This document shows positions 18,072 to 26,749 of a stretch of 64,000 nt of DNA, one piece after another (position 1 is the stretch's first letter; every line of letters begins with the position of its first letter). Position numbers and translations under genes: made by a program. The notes under the pieces are model-generated. The model did not search any database and had not been told where the DNA came from. It saw only the letters and a list, made by a program, of their open reading frames with translations. The stretch comes from Algorimicrobium echini (GTDB taxonomy: Bacteria; Bacteroidota; Bacteroidia; Flavobacteriales; Flavobacteriaceae): NCBI RefSeq assembly GCF_900115185.1, contig NZ_FOVN01000005.1:131501-195500 (forward strand). The letters run 5' to 3'.

Positions 18072-18779
18072 ATGATAAAACGTTTATTTGCCCTTGTAAT
18101 AATTTTAAATATCACTGCCTGTGCGGAACTCCAACAAGTAGTGGATAATTTACCGGAAAACACACCAGGTATTTCGAATACCGATATTGCCAATGGCTTG
18201 CGTCAAGCATTGGACCAAGGTATAGATAAGCAAGTAACAACGCTTATGAAACAAGATGGATTTTATAAAAATGACCTAGTAAAAATTCTCCTCCCAGAAG
18301 AATTACAGAAAGTAGATAAAGCATTACGTGATATTGGTTTAGGAAGTTTAGCAGATGAAGGTTTAAAAGTATTAAATCGTGCAGCCGAAGATGCTGTTGG
18401 AACGGCAACGCCTATTTTTATAAATGCTGTAAAAGGGATTACGTTTAATGATGCCAAATCTATTTTATTAGGAGCTGATGATGCAGCAACGCGTTATCTA
18501 GCTGGTAGAACAGAATCGGAATTATATGCTGAATTTCAACCTATTATTAATAACTCCTTTAAAAAAGTAGGTGCTAATGATATTTGGTCCAACTTAATTA
18601 ATCGTTATAATAGTATTCCATTTACTTCCAATGTCAATCCAGATTTAACGGATTATGTAACCAAAGAAGCATTAAAAGGTGTTTATACAATGATTGCTGT
18701 TGAAGAAAAGGATATCCGAACCCAATTAAACTCTAGAACAACAGATTTATTAAGAAAAGTATTTGCTTTGCAAGATTAA
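18072..18779 (+). CDS. DUF4197 lipoprotein
   Basis: A 235-residue lipoprotein (signal MIKRLFALVIILNITAC) with a DUF4197 domain over the rest. Family features include ISNTDIANGLRQALDQGIDKQV, FYKNDLVKILLPEELQKVDK, LGSLADEGLKVLNRAAEDAV and the C-terminal NPDLTDYVTKEALKGVYTMIAVEEKDIR. All-alpha and periplasmic; function unknown. The start is set at 18072 by the lipoprotein signal and by the promoter box between the two in-frame ATGs. Confidence 0.9.
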   Translation: MIKRLFALVIILNITACAELQQVVDNLPENTPGISNTDIANGLRQALDQGIDKQVTTLMKQDGFYKNDLVKILLPEELQKVDKALRDIGLGSLADEGLKVLNRAAEDAVGTATPIFINAVKGITFNDAKSILLGADDAATRYLAGRTESELYAEFQPIINNSFKKVGANDIWSNLINRYNSIPFTSNVNPDLTDYVTKEALKGVYTMIAVEEKDIRTQLNSRTTDLLRKVFALQD

Positions 18780-18823
18780 CTATTTGATAACAACCTCATA
18801 ACATGCTATTTTAAGCATTAAAG

Positions 18824-18922
18824 TATCTTTGTATTGATCTTTAGTACACGCGTCCAATTTCACTTTGGATTATAGAGTTAGTTAGTATAAAAAATCGGTT
18901 TGGAAACAGATCGATTTTTTTA
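18824..18922 (+). ncRNA. Candidate small RNA with own -7 box and terminator
   Basis: TATCTTTG at 18824-18831 is followed by about 80 nt containing one short hairpin (TCCAA ... TTGGA, near 18853-18869) and a terminator hairpin (18889-18897 against 18912-18920, with a smaller GTTT/AAAC stem inside) ending in a T-run. No ORF of note is inside. The next gene starts 72 nt later, so it could instead be an early-terminated leader. Confidence 0.35.
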
Positions 18923-18993
18923 TTAACAATTCTTAATTTTAATTTGCTGTATTCCAATATTTTAAATATATTTAATTTCAATATGGCAAAAAA

Positions 18994-19197
18994 ATGGAAA
19001 ATCTCTCAAAACTCAAGCAGGCCCAAATCAAGCTGCAATCTCGCTATAAAGAACTTGTAGAACAAGCTTATAATTTAAGACAAACCGATTCTGCACAGAG
19101 TGATATTTCAGAATTTAAAGCTATTAAACTTCTAAATAAATTAAACCGCTTAAAGTATTTAAATAGAGAAGCTTCACAAAAAACACTATCCTCTTAA
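18994..19197 (+). CDS. Small helical protein, Lacal_2735-like (copy 1)
   Basis: A 67-residue soluble, probably coiled-coil protein with the core LQSRYKELVEQAYNLRQTDSAQSDISEFKA. This resembles the flavobacterial Lacal_2735 family (core LxxKYxKLxEEAYxLSxTxRxxSDxxxAEA), recalled from memory. It is followed 76 nt later by a paralogue with the same core, indicating a tandem duplication. No function is known. Confidence 0.6.
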   Translation: MENLSKLKQAQIKLQSRYKELVEQAYNLRQTDSAQSDISEFKAIKLLNKLNRLKYLNREASQKTLSS

Positions 19198-19273
19198 TTT
19201 TTAAATTAACTTTAACTTTTAGCAACATCTTTTACAGACGTTACTCACGTATATCTTTTTAAAACAAGTAATT

Positions 19274-19486
19274 ATGAGTGCACAATTCTGCAAAATAGGA
19301 AAAGTAAAAGTCGATTTAAAACAAATATTAGGCTTAAAAGAACTTGAAAATAAATATAAAAATTTTATTGAAGAAGCTTACAATGTGAGTATGACCGATG
19401 CAAGTTTAAGCGACATGTTATACTTTGAGGCGCAAAAAATAAAACAGATTATTCTGAAGGCAAAACAGTGCGATGCCACGTTTTAA
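19274..19486 (+). CDS. Small helical protein, Lacal_2735-like (copy 2)
   Basis: 70 residues. The core LENKYKNFIEEAYNVSMTDASLSDMLYFEAQKI aligns without gaps to copy 1, keeping KY/RY, EEAY/EQAY, TDxxxSD and the following hydrophobic positions. Its 3' end overlaps the convergent BtuF-like gene by 38 nt. Between the two copies there is an imperfect -7 box (TATCTTTT near 19253), so they may be expressed separately. Confidence 0.6.
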   Translation: MSAQFCKIGKVKVDLKQILGLKELENKYKNFIEEAYNVSMTDASLSDMLYFEAQKIKQIILKAKQCDATF

Positions 19487-20246
19487 AATAATCAAAAGCC
19501 AATAGTAATCGGCTGCCATACCACGAAAACATTTCGCCATTAACCAAAAATATTTTGGCATTTGGAAATTGTGGTTGAATGGCTTTTTTATGTTCATTTT
19601 TAAAAGGATATGGTTCACTAGATAATAATACCAGCTCCACAGTTGAATAGATACCATCCATAGCAATTTCAGGATAACGCGACTCCTTTTGAAAGGTGTT
19701 TTTGAAATTATTAAGCGATAACATATAATTTATAAAGGTGTTATTTGCGACAACCATCCAAGGGTCTTTCCAAATAAAATAAGTCACTTCCCTAACAGGT
19801 TGTGTTTTTATAAAGTCTTCAAAATCTATTTTAGCAGATGATATTTTTGAAATAAGACTTTTAGCTTGAGGTGAACATTGAAAAATAATGCCATACATAT
19901 CCATTAATTCCAAACAATCTTCAATGGTATTTACATCACTAATGTGAACCGTTGTAATAGCTTCCAACTCGCGAATCATTTCGGGCGTGTTTTCTTCTTT
20001 ATTACATAGAATAATATCTGGATTTAAATTTCGAATTTTATCATAATGCACCTGTTTAGTTCCACCTACAACCACAACGTTAGTTATGATATGTTGCGGA
20101 TGCACGCAAAATTTAGTTACACCAACGAGCAATGGCTCCAAACCTAAATCGCAAATTAATTCAGTAATACTTGGAACGAGACAGACAATACGTTGTGGAG
20201 TACGGTTCAGCTTAATAACTCGTTGAAGTTGATCTTTAATCTGCAT
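19449..20246 (-). CDS. BtuF-like substrate-binding protein without signal peptide
   Basis: A 265-residue protein of the helical-backbone metal receptor superfamily (PF01497): [29 protein letters not shown] (residues 19-47) is the classic N-terminal strand-helix, followed by [19 protein letters not shown] and a C-terminal [10 protein letters not shown]. In BtuF/FhuD systems it binds cobalamin or siderophores, but this one has no signal peptide and no ABC transporter genes nearby, so a transport role is uncertain. Its ATG lies 11 nt inside the 3' end of pyrF, so the two are co-transcribed. Confidence 0.8.
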   Translation of the reverse strand: MQIKDQLQRVIKLNRTPQRIVCLVPSITELICDLGLEPLLVGVTKFCVHPQHIITNVVVVGGTKQVHYDKIRNLNPDIILCNKEENTPEMIRELEAITTVHISDVNTIEDCLELMDMYGIIFQCSPQAKSLISKISSAKIDFEDFIKTQPVREVTYFIWKDPWMVVANNTFINYMLSLNNFKNTFQKESRYPEIAMDGIYSTVELVLLSSEPYPFKNEHKKAIQPQFPNAKIFLVNGEMFSWYGSRLLLAFDYFKTWHRTVLPSE

Positions 20247-21057
20247 GTTTTAAAATACTTGCCATTTCTAATTGCAGGTTCTGTGCTTTTTGGGCAGCAG
20301 CTTCGGCAAAATCGGATTGGTTGGAGGCATAAATAATGCCACGAGATGAATTAATCAGTAAGCCCACATTATCCGCCAATCCGTATTTACAAACATCCTG
20401 TAAATTTCCACCTTGTGCTCCAACACCAGGAACAAGTAAAAAGCTGTTTGGAATAATTTTCCGAATCTCTGCAAAATATTCTGCTTTAGTTGCACCAACC
20501 ACATACATGAGGTTTTTAGAGTTTTCCCATGATTTTGAGGTTTCTAAAACCTGTTTGTACAACTCCTTATCATCAACCAGTTTTGTTTGAAAATCAAATG
20601 CTCCTTGATTAGAGGTTAGAGCTAATAATATGGTGTGTTTGTTTTTGAAAGCCAAAAACGGTTCCACTGAATCTTTACCCATATAAGGTGCCACGGTAAC
20701 ACTATCAAAGGCTAAATCCTCGAAAAAAGCTTTGGCATACATGCTACTTGTATTCCCAATATCACCACGTTTTGCATCTGCAATGGTAAAAATATCTGGA
20801 TGCTTTTCGTTTAAATAATTAATGGTTTTTTCAAGTGCTTGCCAACCTTTCATACCATAGGCCTCATAGAAAGCCGTGTTGGGTTTGTAAGCTACACAAA
20901 CCTGATGAGTGGCATCAATGATAGCTTTATTAAACGCAAAAATAGGATCTTCCTCCTGCAGTAAATGTTGTGGGATTTTATTTAAATCTACATCCAATCC
21001 AATACATAAAAAGGATTGTTTTTTTTGAATTTGTTCTGTTAGTTGTTGTGTTGTCAT
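20236..21057 (-). CDS. pyrF: Orotidine 5'-phosphate decarboxylase (type 2)
   Basis: Last step of UMP synthesis: decarboxylates OMP. The 273-residue length and motif [14 protein letters not shown] (DAKRGD at 94-99, holding the catalytic Asp-Lys-Asp charge network) identify the longer type 2 subfamily. GLDVDL (20-25), VAPYMG and PGVGAQGG give the remaining barrel signatures. The transcript leader (about 21061-21095) can fold a GTTTC/GAAAC hairpin around CCTC/GAGG just before the start. First gene of the pair with the BtuF-like gene. Confidence 0.95.
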   Translation of the reverse strand: MTTQQLTEQIQKKQSFLCIGLDVDLNKIPQHLLQEEDPIFAFNKAIIDATHQVCVAYKPNTAFYEAYGMKGWQALEKTINYLNEKHPDIFTIADAKRGDIGNTSSMYAKAFFEDLAFDSVTVAPYMGKDSVEPFLAFKNKHTILLALTSNQGAFDFQTKLVDDKELYKQVLETSKSWENSKNLMYVVGATKAEYFAEIRKIIPNSFLLVPGVGAQGGNLQDVCKYGLADNVGLLINSSRGIIYASNQSDFAEAAAQKAQNLQLEMASILKHAD

Positions 21058-21161
21058 CTGGTTTCTTAATCCTCCAGAAGAGGAAACTGTTTTGTGATTT
21101 TTTGCTTCTTTATTTTAGTATTAAACTAAAACAGTCTAAATTATTTTACTTTGTGTTTGAC

Positions 21162-21620
21162 TTATGAATTAAATCTTGATTTAATCTTATTCCATAATAA
21201 ATCATATCCATTATTAGAATTAGATTTCTTTATGTCAAGCTTATTAATTGATTCTGCTATTTTTTTTATTTGACCTATTTCATGATTCCAAAAATAAAGT
21301 TCATCAGTCAGAATTCCATTTCCGTTGTGGGTTAATACAAGTAAATTACCAAAGCCATCTGAACCAATTGCTATTGCATTTTCTGGAAAGCCATTCCATT
21401 TCTGTGCATTTTTGGTTTCAAGTCCAATATGATTACATGTTCGACTTATTCTTTTTTTGTCAGACTTATCAAAAAAGGGGAAAAGTTCAAATTCCAATTT
21501 TTTCGACACTAATTCTCCACCATTCAATTCCATCATCCGTTTTTTAAATTCAGTCGGAAATTTCACTTGCAATTCAGATTCAGTTTCAATTATATATTTT
21601 TCGTCAATTGGAAATGGCAT
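21162..21620 (-). CDS. SMI1/KNR4 family protein (orphan immunity-like)
   Basis: 152 residues with the SMI1/KNR4 core: the opening IIETESELQVKFPTEFKKRMMELNGGEL (residues 10-37) matches the typical start of the fold, and IAIGSDGFGNLLVL (83-96) the central strand pair. Members of this superfamily are frequent immunity proteins against contact-dependent or polymorphic toxins. Here no toxin gene is adjacent; it sits between pyrF and prfA, a housekeeping junction, suggesting an inserted accessory gene. Function is inferred from family only. Confidence 0.75.
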   Translation of the reverse strand: MPFPIDEKYIIETESELQVKFPTEFKKRMMELNGGELVSKKLEFELFPFFDKSDKKRISRTCNHIGLETKNAQKWNGFPENAIAIGSDGFGNLLVLTHNGNGILTDELYFWNHEIGQIKKIAESINKLDIKKSNSNNGYDLLWNKIKSRFNS

Positions 21621-21649
21621 TTTTCGTTTAGTTTAAATTAGCACTTCAT

Positions 21650-21676
21650 AAAAAAGCCTCAAAAATAGAGGCTTTA
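21650..21676 (-). terminator. prfA terminator
   Basis: 8-bp stem AAAGCCTC/GAGGCTTT (21653-21660 against 21668-21675) with a T-run on the minus strand. It isolates the SMI1/KNR4 gene from prfA. Confidence 0.8.
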
Positions 21677-21679
21677 AAT

Positions 21680-22756
21680 TTAAATATGTTCATCACTAGC
21701 TTTTAACTTCTGGGTATTTTCAGCTAGCATTAATTCATCAATAATTTTTTGAATATCACCATTTACAATATTGGATAAATCGTAAAGCGTTAATCCAATT
21801 CTATGATCGGTTACACGACCTTGTGGATAGTTGTACGTTCTAATTTTAGCACTTCTATCACCCGATGTTACCATAGTACCTCTTAAGGCTGCATCTTCTT
21901 CCATTTTCTTGGCTAATTCCATATCGTACAAACGAGAACGCAATACTTTGAAAGCTTTTTCCTTGTTTTTATGCTGCGATTTCTGGTCTTGACATTGAGC
22001 TACTAACCCTGTTGGAATATGCGTTAAACGCACAGCTGAATAGGTTGTATTTACCGACTGACCACCTGGACCTGATGAACAGAAAAAATCGATTCGGACA
22101 TCCTTTGGATTAATTTCTACATCAAATTCTTCAGCTTCAGGAAACACCATTACCGTTGCAGCACTAGTGTGTACACGACCTTGTGTTTCTGTTTGCGGAA
22201 CACGCTGCACACGGTGAACACCAGCTTCAAATTTTAGCGTTCCATATACATCATCACCCGTAACCTCAAACTGAATTTCTTTAAAGCCTCCATTAGTACC
22301 TTCGCTATAATCTACCGTATCTACCTTCCAACCTTTACTCTCACAATATTTAGAATACATACGGAACAAATCGCCTGCAAAAATACTGGCTTCATCACCA
22401 CCTGTTCCAGCACGTAGTTCTACAACCGCATTTTTAGAGTCTTGTGGGTCTTTTGGAATTAACATAAATTTAATTTCATCCTCTAATTTTGGAATCCCTT
22501 CTTTGGCTTCTTCATATTGCATTTTTGCCATATCTACCATTTCAGGATCACTCCCATCATCTAGTATTTCTTCCGCTTCTTTTAAATTATTGGTAAGCTC
22601 TAAATAGGCTTCGCGCTTATCCATTAATAATCTTAAATCTTTATATTCTTTATTTAAAGCCACATAGCGTTTCTGGTCTGTAATAATGTCTGGCTGAATG
22701 ATTAAATCACTCACCTCATCAAAACGCTGCTTTATAATCTGTAATTTTTCTAACAT
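21680..22756 (-). CDS. prfA: Peptide chain release factor 1
   Basis: Recognises UAA and UAG stop codons and triggers peptide release. 358 residues as expected for RF1. Visible are the acidic REGTGG-like [10 protein letters not shown] (115-124), the codon-reading P-x-T tripeptide PQT (187-189, in [14 protein letters not shown]) and the universal GGQ (231-233, [10 protein letters not shown]). The P-x-T tripeptide marks RF1 rather than RF2 (SPF). A TATTTTTG box at 22778-22785 on the minus strand is its probable -7 element. Confidence 0.97.
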   Translation of the reverse strand: MLEKLQIIKQRFDEVSDLIIQPDIITDQKRYVALNKEYKDLRLLMDKREAYLELTNNLKEAEEILDDGSDPEMVDMAKMQYEEAKEGIPKLEDEIKFMLIPKDPQDSKNAVVELRAGTGGDEASIFAGDLFRMYSKYCESKGWKVDTVDYSEGTNGGFKEIQFEVTGDDVYGTLKFEAGVHRVQRVPQTETQGRVHTSAATVMVFPEAEEFDVEINPKDVRIDFFCSSGPGGQSVNTTYSAVRLTHIPTGLVAQCQDQKSQHKNKEKAFKVLRSRLYDMELAKKMEEDAALRGTMVTSGDRSAKIRTYNYPQGRVTDHRIGLTLYDLSNIVNGDIQKIIDELMLAENTQKLKASDEHI

Positions 22757-22777
22757 GGAGTTCCTTAAATTGTTTCA

Positions 22778-22785
22778 CAAAAATA
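22778..22785 (-). promoter_or_regulatory. -7 promoter element for prfA
   Basis: Reads TATTTTTG on the minus strand, 21 nt before the ATG. Confidence 0.45.
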
Positions 22786-22859
22786 CGATAATTTATGAAT
22801 TGGAATATGTTAAGTGAATGAGTTTAAAAATAATTAATCAACTTTTCCGTTTTTAAAGT

Positions 22860-23150
22860 ATGATACACCGTTTTGGAGCCATATTATTATTTTACAAGCC
22901 CTATATAATCTGGTCTGTAGGCATTACAATTTTACTACTTTCTCTTGGCTCTGAATTTCCTGTTATCTGTATTTCTAAATTATTTTTAACTGGATTTTTA
23001 TGGTATTTTCTGTCTGAAACAACTGCTAAACGAAAACTGCTATTTTATAAAAATTTAGGCATTTCATCATTTAAACTTTTTGGTATCATTTATATAATTG
23101 ATATATTGATAACCAGCCTTCTTTATAAGTTGATTGGCGTATTTATATGA
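22860..23150 (+). CDS. Small membrane protein paired with ABC ATPase
   Basis: 96 residues with about three hydrophobic helices (residues 8-28, 35-52, 72-95) and a basic stretch (TAKRKLLFYKN) between. The stop overlaps the start of the ABC ATPase gene (ATGA at 23147-23150), so the two are translationally coupled and probably form one complex. It is much smaller than a normal ABC permease (usually five or six helices). No family recognised. Confidence 0.65.
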   Translation: MIHRFGAILLFYKPYIIWSVGITILLLSLGSEFPVICISKLFLTGFLWYFLSETTAKRKLLFYKNLGISSFKLFGIIYIIDILITSLLYKLIGVFI

Positions 23151-23800
23151 TTTTAGAATTGGATAATGTTGAACTGTATTTTAAAGAGAAACGCATTTTA
23201 AATGGCATTTATTTAAGAGCAGAGATTGGCAAGGTTACCGGAATATTAGGCAGTAATGGCTGTGGTAAAAGTTGTATCTTAAACATTATTTTTGGCACCT
23301 TAAAACCAAAATACAAACTCATCCGTTTGAATAACAAACCTGTTTTAAAGCCTCTTTATAAAACCAAACGCATTCATTTTTTACCGCAATTACCAATTAC
23401 TCCAAACAACTTAAAACTAGCTTTTAAATTATTTCAGGTAAATTGGAATGAATTTACAACACATTTTGATTCTTTTTCTAAATATAAAGATTTTAAATTC
23501 TATCAGCTTTCAGGAGGCGAACGACGGATTGTAGAAACCTATATATTATTAAAAAGTCCGACAGACATTGTGCTGTTAGACGAACCGTTTTCACACATTG
23601 CACCTTTGTATATTGAAAAAATAAAAAGCATCATTTCTGAAGAAAAACAACAAAAAATAATCATTATTACCGATCATCTATATCATGATATAATTGAAAC
23701 CAGCGATAATTTATATTTGATAAAAGATGGTCACTCCAAATTAATAACGCATGTAAACATGTTGGAAGATTATAAGTATTTAAGCAAATCTGAATTTTAA
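23147..23800 (+). CDS. ABC transporter ATP-binding protein
   Basis: 217-residue ATPase with Walker A GSNGCGKSC (residues 35-43), signature LSGGERR, Walker B IVLLDEPF and the H-loop His in ITDHLYHD. A Cys replaces the usual Ser/Thr after the P-loop Ser. Substrate is unknown. Its only partner is the 96-residue membrane protein encoded just upstream, which overlaps it by 4 nt; no full permease is nearby. Confidence 0.85.
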   Translation: MILELDNVELYFKEKRILNGIYLRAEIGKVTGILGSNGCGKSCILNIIFGTLKPKYKLIRLNNKPVLKPLYKTKRIHFLPQLPITPNNLKLAFKLFQVNWNEFTTHFDSFSKYKDFKFYQLSGGERRIVETYILLKSPTDIVLLDEPFSHIAPLYIEKIKSIISEEKQQKIIIITDHLYHDIIETSDNLYLIKDGHSKLITHVNMLEDYKYLSKSEF

Positions 23801-23961
23801 ACTGCATGGTTTTATACTAGTATTGGAACGCTTGTTCGAATGGTTTTAACCAGAAAATTATATCGAACACAAAAAAAACAACCTGTTCTCGATACTAAAG
23901 CCATGTTCTTATAGAACTTAAAACTCACTTGAACTGATGATACACATGAAAATAATTATAT

Positions 23962-23999
23962 AAAAAAAACGCTATCCCTTTAGAAATAGCGTTTTTTAA
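23962..23999. terminator. Bidirectional terminator
   Basis: 12-bp stem (23964-23975 against 23986-23997), A-run and T-run on either side, serving the ABC pair and nrdJ. The 160 nt before it (23801-23960) hold no gene I can support. Confidence 0.9.
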
Positions 24000-24017
24000 T
24001 TTTAAAAATTTTTAGTG

Positions 24018-26576
24018 TTACCCACATTTTGAAGAGCCACAGTCTTTACAAGTTAAGCAACCTTCTTGATAAATTAAGTTTTCCGATTTACAATTTGTAC
24101 ATGTGTGTCCTTTTGCTTTTGTTCCATCAGCTACATAACGCTTTAAAGCACGACCAACACCATTTTTCCATGTATTTATAGATTCTGAATCTAATTGCAA
24201 ACTGTTTATTAATTCCACAATATTATCAATTGGCATACCATGGCGTAACGTACTAGAAATTAGTTTAGCATAGTTCCAATATTCTGGATTAAATTTATGT
24301 GATAATCCTTCAATTGTGGTTTTATAACCACGTTTGTTTTCATACTGAAAATCGTAACGAGACGTTCCGTCTTGATTTCTATTTTTAATTATAACTCCAT
24401 TTTCTACCCATCGTGGAATTAAAATACCATCCTCATCATCTGCTAAACCGGTGAATATCTCATAAGGCTTACCATCAATTAAACCTATAAAAGCAATCCA
24501 TTTTTCTTTTTTATTTTGAAAACGTACTACATCAGCCTCTAAAATTTCAGGACGTTTTACAGGAAAATTTGTTAAGGTTTCTGCCTGACCGTCTTCTTTT
24601 TTATCATCATTTGAAATAAGTACACCAGAACGCGAACCATCTCGATAAACGGTTACTCCTTTACAACCAACTTCCCATGCTTTCAGGTATAAGTCACCCA
24701 CCAATTCTTCAGTGGCATCATTTGGTAAATTAATAGTTACACTTATAGAATGATCCACCCACTTTTGCACTGCACCTTGCATGGTAACTTTGCTTAACCA
24801 ATCTACATCATTAGAAGTTGCCTTATAATACGGAGATTTTTTTATCAGCACGTCCAATTCTTCTTGCGAAAAGTTTTTATCAGAATCTATACCATTTACG
24901 TCCATCCATTGCTTGAATCTGTGATGAAACACGACATATTCCTCCCATGAATCCCCTACCTCATCAACAAAATCAACCCGTACGTGTTTATCATTTGGGT
25001 TTACTTTACGTCTGCGTTTGTAAACTGGCATAAAAACAGGCTCAATTCCTGATGAGGTTTGCGTCATTAAACTCGTTGTTCCTGTTGGAGCAATAGTAAG
25101 TAACGCAATGTTACGACGACCGTATTCTAACATTTCGAAGTATAATTTTTCATCAGCTTCTTTTAAGCGTAAAATAAACGGATTGTTTTTTTCGCGCTCT
25201 GAATCAAAAATAGCAAAAGCACCACGCTCTTTAGCTGCCATTACAGAGGCGCGATAAGTTTCAATAGCCAAGGTTTTATGCACCTCAACTGAAAAAGCAT
25301 TTCCAGCTTCACTACCATATTGAATTCCTAAAGCTGCTAACATATCACCTTCAGCCGTAATGCCAATTCCTGTTCGTCTACCTTCTTCAGCTTTTTTCTG
25401 AATGTTAACCCATAAATTGCGCTCTGTTGCTTTAATTTCAGCTTGCTCTGGATCGGCATCAATTTTTTCTAAAATAGCATCGATTTTTTCTAATTCTAAA
25501 TCAATAACATCATCCATGATTCTCTGGGCAACTACCACGTGCTTTTTAAACAATTCAAAATTAAAAGAAGCTTGTTTGGAAAATGGATTTTCAACATAAG
25601 ATAATAAGTTGATTGCCAAAAGTCGGCAAGAGTCATAAGGACATAATGGAATTTCACCACATGGATTTGTTGATACAGTTCTATACCCTAAATCGGCATA
25701 ACAATCTGGAACAGATTCATTAATAATAGTATCCCAAAATAAAATTCCTGGCTCCGCAGATTTCCAAGCATTGTGAACTATCTTTTTCCAAATACCATTA
25801 GCATCAATCCTTTTAGAAACTTTTGGTTGTTTACTAAAAATTGGATAACTCTGTGTGTATTCGTCATTTGTTTTAACAGCTTTCATAAAGGCATCGTCAA
25901 TACGAACAGAAACATTGGCACCAGTAACTTTTCCTTGTTCTAATTTGGCATCGATAAAATCCTCTGAATCTGGATGGTTTATAGAAACAGATAGCATTAA
26001 AGCACCTCTACGACCATCTTGAGCAACCTCTCTTGTTGAGTTAGAGTAACGCTCCATAAAAGGCACAATACCAGTTGATGTTAAAGCTGAATTTTTTACA
26101 GGCGACCCTTTAGGACGAATATGTGATAAATCGTGACCAACACCTCCACGACGTTTCATTAACTGTACTTGTTCTTGATCTATTTTCATAATACCGCCAT
26201 AAGAATCTGATACGCCATCATTACCTATTACAAAGCAATTAGACAAAGATCCTGTTTGGTAAGGGTTGCCTATTCCAGCCATAGGACTCCCTTGTGGTAC
26301 AATATATTTGAAGTCTTTTATTAAGTCGAAAACCTCCTCCTCCGACATTGGGTTTGGGTAGCGCGCTTCAACACGAGCAATTTCTTTAGCAATACGCCTA
26401 TGCATATCATTTGGCGTTAACTCATATATATTTCCTTGCGAATCTTTTAAAGCATATTTATTGATCCATACGCGAGCTGCAAGATCATCTCCTTTAAAAT
26501 ATTTTACAGAAGCTTCAAAAGCTTCATCTTGTGTGTATGTTTTAGGTTTTGTGAGGGGTTTGGTTTGTGTTGGCAT
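24018..26576 (-). CDS. nrdJ: Adenosylcobalamin-dependent ribonucleotide reductase (class II)
   Basis: Reduces ribonucleotides to deoxyribonucleotides using B12 to make the thiyl radical, with no oxygen or second subunit needed. 852 residues. Visible features: active-site Cys114 in GSLSNCFVIG, the RRGGVGHDLS loop (142-151), NPCGE (304-308) with a redox or radical Cys, and IAPTGTTSLMTQTSSGIEPVF of the substrate pocket. A C-terminal zinc-ribbon-like tail (CTNCKSENL ... CLTCKDCGSSKCG) supplies the shuttle cysteines. Monocistronic, AT-rich leader, no B12 riboswitch seen. The enzyme's cofactor need is shared with icmF. Confidence 0.95.
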   Translation of the reverse strand: MPTQTKPLTKPKTYTQDEAFEASVKYFKGDDLAARVWINKYALKDSQGNIYELTPNDMHRRIAKEIARVEARYPNPMSEEEVFDLIKDFKYIVPQGSPMAGIGNPYQTGSLSNCFVIGNDGVSDSYGGIMKIDQEQVQLMKRRGGVGHDLSHIRPKGSPVKNSALTSTGIVPFMERYSNSTREVAQDGRRGALMLSVSINHPDSEDFIDAKLEQGKVTGANVSVRIDDAFMKAVKTNDEYTQSYPIFSKQPKVSKRIDANGIWKKIVHNAWKSAEPGILFWDTIINESVPDCYADLGYRTVSTNPCGEIPLCPYDSCRLLAINLLSYVENPFSKQASFNFELFKKHVVVAQRIMDDVIDLELEKIDAILEKIDADPEQAEIKATERNLWVNIQKKAEEGRRTGIGITAEGDMLAALGIQYGSEAGNAFSVEVHKTLAIETYRASVMAAKERGAFAIFDSEREKNNPFILRLKEADEKLYFEMLEYGRRNIALLTIAPTGTTSLMTQTSSGIEPVFMPVYKRRRKVNPNDKHVRVDFVDEVGDSWEEYVVFHHRFKQWMDVNGIDSDKNFSQEELDVLIKKSPYYKATSNDVDWLSKVTMQGAVQKWVDHSISVTINLPNDATEELVGDLYLKAWEVGCKGVTVYRDGSRSGVLISNDDKKEDGQAETLTNFPVKRPEILEADVVRFQNKKEKWIAFIGLIDGKPYEIFTGLADDEDGILIPRWVENGVIIKNRNQDGTSRYDFQYENKRGYKTTIEGLSHKFNPEYWNYAKLISSTLRHGMPIDNIVELINSLQLDSESINTWKNGVGRALKRYVADGTKAKGHTCTNCKSENLIYQEGCLTCKDCGSSKCG

Positions 26577-26749
26577 GAATTATATAATTTAAAATTTTAT
26601 TGCTTTTTACGAATTGTAAATAACGTAAAAATTTTAAACTTAATTCATGATAAAAATCACAAAGTTTACAAGAAAAAATAGCAACTATCTGATTATCAAT
26701 AATTAAATTATTTATCAACATAAAAAAGTTAACAAATAATTATTTTTTT

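Noticed and set aside
23801-23960. 24-codon ORF (MVLTRKLYRTQ...) after the ABC pair
   Set aside because: Too short, no promoter and no signal or motif; not supportable as a gene.
26577-26749. Possible cobalamin riboswitch ahead of nrdJ
   Set aside because: The leader is almost pure A/T without the conserved B12-box sequence or the needed GC stems. The icmF and BtuF-like leaders also show none.
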